This document shows positions 9,143 to 16,231 of a DNA stretch of 64,000 bases, in pieces. Made by a program: the position numbers and the translations under genes. Source of the DNA: Gammaproteobacteria bacterium. Its GTDB lineage: Bacteria > Pseudomonadota > Gammaproteobacteria > JAJFKO01. The notes under the pieces were generated by a model. That model saw only the letters and a program-made list of their open reading frames with translations. It did no database searches and was not told where the DNA came from. Position 1 is the first letter of the stretch; every line of letters starts with the position of its first letter. Where the stretch lies: positions 1 to 64,000 of the forward strand of contig JAJFKO010000071.1 in assembly GCA_021773175.1 (NCBI GenBank). Direction: 5' to 3'.

Positions 9143-9664
9143 TTAACTGTGGGACTGTTGGAAAGGTGTTAGCAAGTGAACGTTTTGTTTCGAACCTGTC
9201 ACACTTGTCATCATTGGTGACGTACTATTAGTAAATATAATTTTAGCTATAAAGCTTTGCGGCTCTAATATCTTTTGTCGTGTTAATGTGCTATTCGTCG
9301 AATGCTGCTCAGGTAATAACGTTGCTAAAGCAACTTTAGCATTCTGTGGCTGGCTTATTGTTGCTGCTCGGACACAAGTAATTAGTGTCGCCCCGGTTTT
9401 GCCTAAACAACTTTGCAAAGCTGCACGGCTTTTCGCAACTCTTGATTTTTGTTTATTCTGGGTATGATGTTTATGACGTTTATTCTTCTGAACTAATCTC
9501 TGCCCTGCAATGGGAATAGTTTGATTAACAATATTAGGATTGATTATAACTTGTGGCGAATTATTTTTTTGTGATACAGCTTGCTTGGTTAAGGCATAAG
9601 TGAAAGACATAATAGTGATAAGACTAACACAACCTAAAATGATAAGTACCCATTTCAATTTCAT
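9143..9664 (-). CDS. Unrecognised protein with an N-terminal membrane anchor
   Basis: 173 residues. A single hydrophobic segment (about residues 4-25, WVLIILGCVSLITIMSFTYAL) after MKLK works either as a signal anchor or a signal peptide. The mature part is Lys/His/Gln-rich (KNKRHKHHTQNKQKSRVAKSR region) with two Cys (about residues 87 and 96) that could form a disulfide in a short CLGKTGATLITCVRAA loop. No known domain. It converges on gshB and is transcribed alone; the MITE-like repeat lies just upstream of its start. Confidence 0.62.
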   Translation of the reverse strand: MKLKWVLIILGCVSLITIMSFTYALTKQAVSQKNNSPQVIINPNIVNQTIPIAGQRLVQKNKRHKHHTQNKQKSRVAKSRAALQSCLGKTGATLITCVRAATISQPQNAKVALATLLPEQHSTNSTLTRQKILEPQSFIAKIIFTNSTSPMMTSVTGSKQNVHLLTPFQQSHS

Positions 9665-9679
9665 TTATACACCTTTAAT

Positions 9680-9793
9680 ATACCCGTCACGATTCATTTT
9701 TAGGGTTCCTCGCTTGTTATTTTCTACGAGAAATGCACTTTAAATCTTGTCAATAATCCGGCTATTACCTGCGATTTAAAGCACCCTCTTTGT
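9680..9793. repeat. MITE-like palindromic repeat, diverged copy
   Basis: The stretch begins TATACCCGTCACGATTCA and contains an inner inverted repeat (CTTTAAATC near 9737, GATTTAAAG near 9773) around a centre CAATAATCCGGCTATTACCTGC. The element at 12270-12435 has the matching centre CAATAGGACGACTATTACTTGC and similar TATACCC ends. It looks like a degraded member of the same non-coding family. The right boundary is uncertain. Confidence 0.5.
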
Positions 9794-9861
9794 GAAAATT
9801 CTGGTGCGATAAAGTCTTAAAAATAAATTGCAAATAGGTCTAAGAAGGAATTCTATTGAAA

Positions 9862-9907
9862 AATATTCACCTGTCTCTCTTGCAGCCTCCTACCAAGAGA
9901 GACAGGT
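9862..9907 (-). terminator. Intrinsic terminator of fis
   Basis: A perfect 14-base-pair stem (9869-9882 with 9894-9907; ACCTGTCTCTCTTG and its complement) around an 11-base loop. Read on the minus strand it is followed by a T-rich tract (ATATTTTT). It lies about 20 bases past the fis stop codon. Confidence 0.85.
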
Positions 9908-9928
9908 AAACTATAAACTAACAACGAT

Positions 9929-10213
9929 TTATTTATCGTCTTTACGCTTGAAGTCGCGCGCCAACAAACCTATTTTTTTCAATTTTGTTCTCAATGTTCC
10001 CCTAGCTAAGCCCATTGCGCGAGCTAATTTGCTTTGGTTACCACGATAATATTTTAAACCAGAAGCAAATAATGCATACTCAACTTCATCCAATACAAAC
10101 TCATACAAGTTCTTTGGATCATTTCCATCAAGTTGTTTAAAATAATTATCAACAGAAAGACGTACTGCTTCCTGAATGTTGTTTTGTGTTTCCGTATTTA
10201 AAGATATAGACAT
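9929..10213 (-). CDS. fis: DNA-binding protein Fis
   Basis: 94 residues from the ATG at 10213, preferred over an in-frame upstream start because AAGGGAG lies directly before it and the length then matches Fis (about 98). The C-terminal half carries the Fis helix-turn-helix: VEYALFASGLKYYRGNQSKLARAMGLARGTLRTKLKKIGL. Fis bends DNA and regulates rRNA, recombination and growth-phase genes; in Legionella-type bacteria Fis homologues repress effector genes. It is not preceded by dusB here, unlike in enterobacteria. It ends in a strong hairpin terminator. Confidence 0.94.
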   Translation of the reverse strand: MSISLNTETQNNIQEAVRLSVDNYFKQLDGNDPKNLYEFVLDEVEYALFASGLKYYRGNQSKLARAMGLARGTLRTKLKKIGLLARDFKRKDDK

Positions 10214-10420
10214 ATCATCACTCCCTTTATTTGCGAACTGTCCGATCTTGATACAAAATATAAAAAATTGCAATAAATTAATAGCCTATAGCTACAACTA
10301 ATCAAAATAACGTTTATTATTTGGACAGATTTGTGGCGTTTTGTATATACAGATAACTTATGCCAGAATAAAGCCGTTATTTTCTCGAGTTTATTAGGCT
10401 TTTTTTAGATAGGACTTATA

Positions 10421-11242
10421 ATGATTGAAGTATTCCAGCCTTACCAACATGTGATTACTGCAGCAGAACGTGCGGGTAATATTATTCGAGAATTATTTGG
10501 CAAAAGCATTAGTACCAAAGTCAAACTTAATGCATCTGATTTACAAACTGAAGCTGATTTACGAGCAGAAGCAACAATCATTGCAATGCTGAAAGAACAT
10601 TATCCGCAGTATAATATTTATGGTGAAGAAAGCGGCTTCATTGATAATGGCTCTGAGTATACTTTTTATATTGACCCACTTGATGGCACCAATAATTTTG
10701 TTTTAGGTATTCCTCATTTTTCAACATCTATTGCCTTGCTACATAATGACAGTGTTATTTTTGGTGTTGTTCACCAACCCATTTTGCAGAATACTTACTG
10801 TGCATTACAAGGGCATGGAGCTTATTTAAATGACAACGCCATTAATACAAATGATTGCGCATCACTTCAACAGGCCACATTAGGTTATGTTATTGGCTAT
10901 GCGACAAAAACTGAATTTAACCGTATCGCAACACCAGCTTTAATAAATTTGCCATTTAAACGTTTCTTAACGCTATGGTCACCAGCGATTGAACTTTGTA
11001 TGCTTGCTGACGGTAAAACTGACATACTCTTTAATTATGATAGTGAAATTTATGACTTTGCTGCAGGTAAATTAATTGCTCGAGAAGCCGGAGCAATCAT
11101 TACAGATTTAGAAGGTCAAGAAGAACCATCAGATAGAAACAAGACGTTCCTCGTGAGTAGTAATCCAAATATTCATCAAAAAACGCTAACAGAACTACAA
11201 CCCATTATTGAAACACTATCAAGAAGCAATATTCTTGCCTAG
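10421..11242 (+). CDS. Inositol monophosphatase family protein
   Basis: 273 residues of the IMPase/SuhB superfamily. Metal-site motifs are visible: GEES at about residues 68-71, DPLDGTNNF at about 85-93, and the C-terminal YDFAAGKLIAREAGAII in place of the usual W/LD-x-AAG motif. It should hydrolyse a small phosphomonoester (inositol phosphate or a similar substrate) with Mg2+. It is closer to general IMPase-family phosphatases than to a clear SuhB, so no gene symbol is given. A single gene, with remnants of palindromic repeats on both outer sides (9680 and 11255). Confidence 0.85.
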   Translation: MIEVFQPYQHVITAAERAGNIIRELFGKSISTKVKLNASDLQTEADLRAEATIIAMLKEHYPQYNIYGEESGFIDNGSEYTFYIDPLDGTNNFVLGIPHFSTSIALLHNDSVIFGVVHQPILQNTYCALQGHGAYLNDNAINTNDCASLQQATLGYVIGYATKTEFNRIATPALINLPFKRFLTLWSPAIELCMLADGKTDILFNYDSEIYDFAAGKLIAREAGAIITDLEGQEEPSDRNKTFLVSSNPNIHQKTLTELQPIIETLSRSNILA

Positions 11243-11254
11243 CTTCGTACATTA

Positions 11255-11272
11255 ATGAATCGCTACGGGTAT
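11255..11272. repeat. Repeat-family end fragment
   Basis: AATGAATCGCTACGGGTA is the reverse complement of TACCCGTAGCGATTCATT, which differs at two positions from the left end of the element at 9680. It reads like a solitary end of the same palindromic repeat family. Confidence 0.4.
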
Positions 11273-11321
11273 TACAAAAGAAGATCGGTTATAGGCGAGT
11301 GGTATAAAGCACTAAAAATAC

Positions 11322-12239
11322 TTATCTCGTTAAATAGCTCAATGTTATCTGACTATCTTTAATTAACTCCTCACTCTCAATATCATGTCCGTAGACTAAT
11401 AAGGTAACCGCTGAATAAAGCGCACGAAAACGCGCGAGCGCCCAAGTATCTTCGTGAATATCGCCATAATGACGACGAAACTTATCATGCATTGTTGGTG
11501 GTAAAAAAATATGAGCAATCGCTATATCAATAGCTGGATTACCATAATGTACATCACCCCAGTCAATGAATCCTGTTAGCTTGGCTTGCGCATCAACAAT
11601 TAAATGGCGAGAATACAAATCACCATGCACTAAGCATGATGGCATAGGCTGTATTTTTGTGAGTGTTTGAGCTGTAACAATAAGTTTTTCTAATGCCGTA
11701 ATGTCTTGCCATAAATCATATTGTTTTAATATAGAGAAACGTTCTACTAATGATTTTGTACGATTGGCAACATCTAAACGTGCAATGTCATCGGTAATTG
11801 TTTTCACCTGTGGATAAGCTTCGACATCAAATCCATGAAGTGCACGTAAAAACTCAGCCAATTGCTGCGTATTGCTACTACGTTGAGAGTCATCCAAGGC
11901 AGCGAGACTTGCCGTTTTGCCTGGCAATAATTGATAACCAGCAAACGGCCATGGAAAATCAATCCCTGCTTCACCAATATATTCTGGTGCAGTCATGGAA
12001 AAAGGCATAGTCTCAGCAATAATCGGTAATACTGTGATTTCATTTTGTAAACATGTCACGGCAACTTGGCGACGCGGGAAACGAAATACATAACAGTCAT
12101 TTATTAAAAAGACAGTATTATCCCAACCAACTCCAAATGCTTTTATTGTTTTGGCATGAAGCTTAGGAAACTGTTCTGCGACTATTTTCAGTGCCTGTTG
12201 TTCGGTAATAACATGTTCTGCTTGCCATGGTTTAGACAT
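11322..12239 (-). CDS. Aminoglycoside/macrolide phosphotransferase-family kinase
   Basis: 305 residues from the ATG at 12239, which has AGGAAGG just upstream; an upstream in-frame start lacks one. The APH fold is clear: N-lobe with VGWDNTVFLINDCYVFRFPRR, linker YQLLPGK, the catalytic loop VHGDLYSRHLIVD (Asn of the usual HGDxxxxN replaced by His, as in many Mph-like members) and the metal motif FIDWGDV. It should phosphorylate a small hydroxylated compound. It could be a resistance kinase or a metabolic one; nothing nearby decides. Confidence 0.82.
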   Translation of the reverse strand: MSKPWQAEHVITEQQALKIVAEQFPKLHAKTIKAFGVGWDNTVFLINDCYVFRFPRRQVAVTCLQNEITVLPIIAETMPFSMTAPEYIGEAGIDFPWPFAGYQLLPGKTASLAALDDSQRSSNTQQLAEFLRALHGFDVEAYPQVKTITDDIARLDVANRTKSLVERFSILKQYDLWQDITALEKLIVTAQTLTKIQPMPSCLVHGDLYSRHLIVDAQAKLTGFIDWGDVHYGNPAIDIAIAHIFLPPTMHDKFRRHYGDIHEDTWALARFRALYSAVTLLVYGHDIESEELIKDSQITLSYLTR

Positions 12240-12269
12240 TAGCCTTCCTATCTTATTTGCAATCAACGT

Positions 12270-12435
12270 TATATACCCACCGTAATTCAAGATGCGAGTT
12301 TCTAGCGTCCCTTTTCGCCGTTAGAGAAACGATTTGAAACGCGCAATAGGACGACTATTACTTGCTTCAAATCGTTTCTCTAACAACAAGAATGTTTGCT
12401 ATAATTCTCGCATCTTGAATTACGATGGGTATATA
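12270..12435. repeat. MITE-like nested palindromic element
   Basis: A 166-base non-coding element. The outer arms (12270-12298 and 12407-12435) are 29 bases each and match as inverted repeats at 28 positions; they begin TATATACCC and end GGGTATATA. Inner arms GAGAAACGATTTGAA and TTCAAATCGTTTCTC flank a centre CAATAGGACGACTATTAC. TA at both ends would suit a Tc1/mariner-IS630 type target duplication. It lies between the divergent phosphotransferase gene and the end of hpnB. Confidence 0.8.
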
Positions 12436-12451
12436 TCAGGTCAGTTGCCAA

Positions 12452-13573
12452 CTAACTATAGATTCTACCTTTCCATAATGAACGTTGGCCGCGAACATAA
12501 CGTAATGCCGATGTCCATGTCATGCTTAAATACAAAATAGCAATGACAGGTAAAAATAAATTCCAAATAAGATGGCGTCGATAGTAATGCAGCATGGGAG
12601 AATAGCAAAATAACATACAGCCTATACCACCAACTAACCAGATTTTAATATCAATATTGATTGGCATGAACAACATCACCGGAGGCAAACAAAACATTAT
12701 TAACATTAATGCTGTACATAGTATTAATAAACTCCACGAGTAGTACAGTTGTGTGAAAGCTGTACGCGCCACCATATCCCAAATGGGTTGCAGTGTTGCA
12801 TACGCGCGATGACTTGTTGCATCTCGCGTTAACCCCATCCACGTCCGTCCACCCGCACGTTTAATTAATTTTGCTAATGTACAATCATCGATAAGCGCAG
12901 ATTTCAATGTTTCAAAGCCACCTATCTCATGCAACTTAGCTGTCTTTAATAAAATACAACCACCCGCCGCAACGGCAATACGCGATCGAGGTGAATTTCC
13001 TAATTTAAATGGATAAAGTAATTTAAAAAAATACACAAAGGCAGGAATTAATAATTTCTCCCAAAAACTTTGCATACGCAACTGCACCATCACAGAAGCC
13101 AAGTCATAATTTTTATGTTTTACTTTAGCAAATAAGGAGCAGATAAATCCTGGTTTCAAATCAATATCTGCATCAAGCAATAACACATAACGTGTTTTTA
13201 CATATTGCGAGCCTTGCTGCATTGCCCATAGTTTACCAGTCCAACCATCAGCTAATGGTTTACCTGACACTACAATTAGATTTTGTTGGCTCGTATCCTT
13301 AGCAATTGCAGCAGTATTATCAGTCGATCCATCATCAATTAAAATAATATTTAAGTTACGGCCTTGCTGATTTAAAGACAGCATTGTTTTGGCGATACAA
13401 TCTGCTTCATTACGCGCGGGAATTAATACTGTTAATTCTGATAGGTCACCATCAAGAATTTTATCTTGGATTTCTAAACGCTCTGTAGTTCGCCAAGGTT
13501 GCCATGGTAGCAAGAGGATGATCATCCAAATTAAACTACCAAGGCAAGCTACATAAGTTAAATCCAATAACAT
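12452..13573 (-). CDS. hpnB: HpnB-like glycosyltransferase, family 2
   Basis: 373 residues. An N-terminal membrane helix (about residues 5-25), a GT-A domain with LTVLIPARNEADCI, LIDDGSTDNT, ADGWTGKLWAMQQG and the DADID metal motif, then GGCILL and ALIDDCTLAKLIKRAGG, and three or four C-terminal membrane helices. This arrangement and the GWTGKLWA and LIPAFVYFF stretches fit HpnB, the hopene-associated glycosyltransferase of hopanoid clusters. No other hopanoid gene lies in this window, so it is an orphan here and might glycosylate another polyprenoid or lipid. Stops 18 bases before the repeat at 12270-12435 begins. Confidence 0.78.
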   Translation of the reverse strand: MLLDLTYVACLGSLIWMIILLLPWQPWRTTERLEIQDKILDGDLSELTVLIPARNEADCIAKTMLSLNQQGRNLNIILIDDGSTDNTAAIAKDTSQQNLIVVSGKPLADGWTGKLWAMQQGSQYVKTRYVLLLDADIDLKPGFICSLFAKVKHKNYDLASVMVQLRMQSFWEKLLIPAFVYFFKLLYPFKLGNSPRSRIAVAAGGCILLKTAKLHEIGGFETLKSALIDDCTLAKLIKRAGGRTWMGLTRDATSHRAYATLQPIWDMVARTAFTQLYYSWSLLILCTALMLIMFCLPPVMLFMPINIDIKIWLVGGIGCMLFCYSPMLHYYRRHLIWNLFLPVIAILYLSMTWTSALRYVRGQRSLWKGRIYS

Positions 13574-13591
13574 CAGATATGACCCTAAGTA

Positions 13592-14035
13592 TTATCTTCT
13601 CGAGCTATGCTGTTTTGGAAATAAAAGTTTATTTATCCACATAGCAAAAATGCTCGTAACCGCACAAATAATAGCGCCCCAGATCACATCCATCCAAGCA
13701 ATATTAATTTGCCATTCTTTTAATAGTGCTAAATTTGTAAAGGTGAAAACACCATAAACGATAATGCCGTAGATAGCGCCACTAAATAATGTCTTAAAAA
13801 ATTTATGAGAACCCTTTGGCACAACAAAATAAAGAATTCCAAAAACGATGAGTACATAAGACACAATGCCAGCACTAATCATTGGTGTTACCGTACCATT
13901 ACTAGCACGTAATATATTTTCCAGTTGTCGAGTATAGTCGCTTTCTGCATAACCCAAGACCCAAGCCGCATCGATACCTAGGAAGATAATACTAACGATG
14001 ATAAATTGCAGGATCATTTTCATAGCTCTTTTCAT
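13592..14035 (-). CDS. DUF2177 family membrane protein
   Basis: 147 residues from the ATG at 14035 (preceded by GAGAGAGA; an ATG five codons upstream has no ribosome site). Four hydrophobic segments. The motifs FLGIDAAWVLGYAESDYTRQ and YGVFTFTNLALLKEW are the hallmark of the DUF2177 family, inner-membrane proteins of unknown function. hpnB starts 18 bases downstream, so they likely share a transcript and possibly a role in membrane lipids. Confidence 0.82.
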   Translation of the reverse strand: MKRAMKMILQFIIVSIIFLGIDAAWVLGYAESDYTRQLENILRASNGTVTPMISAGIVSYVLIVFGILYFVVPKGSHKFFKTLFSGAIYGIIVYGVFTFTNLALLKEWQINIAWMDVIWGAIICAVTSIFAMWINKLLFPKQHSSRR

Positions 14036-14207
14036 TGTTCTCTCTCTCATTATTGTTATAGATAAAGCGTTGAAGTATAACTAAAAACTTTTCACTAACA
14101 AAGAGCACTCTGTATAAAACGAGGCAAAAATATTTTTGCTACAAGCAAACCGCGCACGTCAACTTATGATGTTTTTTTCAATAAAATCATTAGCTTATAT
14201 AGAAACC

Positions 14208-14249
14208 CTTAATGATACCTTAAGTTTTGGTCATTAATATTTCTATAAT
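14208..14249 (+). promoter_or_regulatory. PmrA-type box with -10 element ahead of the first paralogue gene
   Basis: CTTAAT (14208-14213), five bases, CTTAAG (14219-14224): direct repeats with 11-base spacing, matching the YTTAAK-N5-YTTAAK pattern of PmrA/BasR sites. A perfect TATAAT at 14244-14249 follows 19 bases later, so the box covers the -35 position as at known PmrA-activated promoters. In Legionella and Coxiella PmrA controls Dot/Icm effectors. The regulator itself is not in this window. Confidence 0.65.
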
Positions 14250-14323
14250 TTTTTCTCATAAGTTTACCTGCCTGGAGTTAAAAAAGCAGTCGCAATTAAG
14301 TTGAAGTAGAGGATAAACGAATT

Positions 14324-16105
14324 ATGCCTAGAAAGGCTCAACAGATTAAACAAGTTAGGAGCAGATATCTTAACTTTGCTGACATTATTGAAACTAAAGG
14401 TATAAATGTATCTGCAGCTGTTCTTGTTGGTGCTGAAAAGGCTTTTACGAATCGCATGAGAGCAGCATCTCGAGAGCTTGGAACTTTACTAGGTTCTGAT
14501 GACCGACAGTTAGCAAAGACAAAGCAAGAATTATTACGTGATATGCATTGGAACTTTGCTCTTTTATTAAGTAGTAAACTTCTACGACAACAACCAAGTA
14601 CAGTTTTAAAATTCAAAATTAGAATATCCATTCTAGAAAGTATATTTAACCATTATCAGAAAGCTGTTGAGCTATATAAAGGCACTGATAGCGAAGCTTT
14701 ATGTGCAGCAGCAGCTGCTGAAGCTGCAGAAAATCTTGCTGATGTAATATTGAATTACACAGAACAGTATTTGTGTAATCCTGGACAAGGACAGCTTCCT
14801 GAAATAATTAGAGAAAGACTTAATCAAGCTAAAGGCTTTTATGATGTTGCTTTAGATTGCTATTCAAACGCTATAAGACTTGAAGGTGACACAAATGCAT
14901 ATTTTTCTAACCTGCTGGATATCAACACACATCGTCTAAAAATAAATGCATTGTTTTTAACTGATGCATTGGTTAGACAAAGTGCACTCGATGTACATAG
15001 ATTTTTTAAAGTATTTGTTGATTTTTCCATTCAATATAAAAGTACACAGCTTACTTTAGAAATTATTGAGTTTGTTCTAGAAAATTCCCAGAGAGTATAT
15101 CTCGCAATGGACAGCCGTAAAGCTGGTGAAATTCACCAAACGTTTTCTAAGCTACGCGACGCTCATCCGGATTATGTTCCTGCAGAATCTGAACATTCTG
15201 CAGAACCACAAGAAGATGCAGACATTACTGACAGTTCTGAAGAATATAGCACTGTTGATTTAGGTTCAGTTGATAGTGAACGCAGTGATGCTTCTAATAG
15301 TGATAGCGAAGAGGATGATGAGGAAAAAGGTGATGAGAAAAGTTATGATGCAGATGCGAAACTACCACCACGTAAGCGTTCACGTTATAAAGAACCATCT
15401 GCAACTGCTACAGATTTACCGCAATCTGCAACCTTAAGAGCACAATCTGAAGTAGCGTCATCAGCAAGTAGTGTTGAAGCAGCTATAGCAGCATCCGTAT
15501 CCTCTAGCTCCACAAGCACCTCTAAAAAAGCTACTGCAGCTATGCCATCATTTAGAGCACCTCAAAGTGAACCATCTACGTCAGTTAGAAGAAAAAGACT
15601 ACTTTATACAGACCCTCGCCAGCAACCCAGAACTCATCCTCGTTCTCAAGCCTACTCAACCTACCATCGACTGCAGCCACGACTACAGCCTATACCAGCA
15701 ACACCACCAGCATACGCAATGCCCAGTGTTGGAGCTCCTTATCCAACACCATACCCAATTCCAGCACAGGCTTATTCATCAGCGAGTGGAAGTCAACAAC
15801 ACTGGAGCACTCCAGCTCCAGCTACACCTACTGCCGCGCCACTATTCAATTATCCAAGCACACCACCAAGCTATGCACCGCCAAGCTATGCACCGCCAAC
15901 TGCTGCAGATACTACATATCCACCATCTAGCTCACCATCAGCACCTTCTTATGATCCACAATCGCTCGCTACTGTATTAGCAGAAGTGAGACGAGTACAA
16001 ACACCAACTCAAGCTCATTCAGCAGCAAATCCATCAACAGGCGGAGCTCATAACACTCAACAACGCCCCTCTTATAGAAGACCTCGTTATTATGGCGGTC
16101 AGTAG
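14324..16105 (+). CDS. Effector-like protein with NLS-like cluster (paralogue A)
   Basis: 593 residues, family not recognised. Residues 1-280 are all-helical with a TPR-like stretch (AKGFYDVALDCYSNAIRL about 170-186) and align collinearly with the product of 18624-20780, including an identical LLRDMHWNFA at residues 70-79 of both. A Ser/Asp/Glu-rich acidic stretch (about 285-345) precedes RKRSRYK at 350-356, a nuclear-localisation-like cluster in exactly the position of RKRKYPG in the paralogue. A second cluster, RRKRLL, follows near residue 420. The last about 170 residues are Pro/Ala/Ser/Tyr/Gln-rich and disordered. A PmrA-type promoter lies upstream. Probable secreted protein acting in the host nucleus; inference. 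Confidence 0.7.
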   Translation: MPRKAQQIKQVRSRYLNFADIIETKGINVSAAVLVGAEKAFTNRMRAASRELGTLLGSDDRQLAKTKQELLRDMHWNFALLLSSKLLRQQPSTVLKFKIRISILESIFNHYQKAVELYKGTDSEALCAAAAAEAAENLADVILNYTEQYLCNPGQGQLPEIIRERLNQAKGFYDVALDCYSNAIRLEGDTNAYFSNLLDINTHRLKINALFLTDALVRQSALDVHRFFKVFVDFSIQYKSTQLTLEIIEFVLENSQRVYLAMDSRKAGEIHQTFSKLRDAHPDYVPAESEHSAEPQEDADITDSSEEYSTVDLGSVDSERSDASNSDSEEDDEEKGDEKSYDADAKLPPRKRSRYKEPSATATDLPQSATLRAQSEVASSASSVEAAIAASVSSSSTSTSKKATAAMPSFRAPQSEPSTSVRRKRLLYTDPRQQPRTHPRSQAYSTYHRLQPRLQPIPATPPAYAMPSVGAPYPTPYPIPAQAYSSASGSQQHWSTPAPATPTAAPLFNYPSTPPSYAPPSYAPPTAADTTYPPSSSPSAPSYDPQSLATVLAEVRRVQTPTQAHSAANPSTGGAHNTQQRPSYRRPRYYGGQ

Positions 16106-16158
16106 TCACTTAAGTTAAATAAATCAGCAGGTTAACCACTCGTTCAATATTATTCCGT

Positions 16159-16200
16159 CTTAAGAGTATCTTAAGTTTTGAACAGTATTATTGATATCAA
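16159..16200 (+). promoter_or_regulatory. PmrA-type box ahead of the SET-ankyrin gene
   Basis: CTTAAG (16159-16164), five bases, CTTAAG (16170-16175): the same direct repeat with 11-base period as at 14208. A weak -10 candidate (TATCAA, 16195-16200) lies at the same 19-base distance as in the first promoter. Both copies continue with TTTTG after the second half-site. Confidence 0.6.
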
Positions 16201-16231
16201 TTTTTGATTTAATAAATTAGGCTTTTGAAAG

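Noticed and set aside
15567..15980. Open frame of 137 codons on the plus strand inside paralogue A
   Set aside because: His/Gln-rich product from frame-shifted Pro-rich codons; no ribosome site; full overlap with a well-supported gene.
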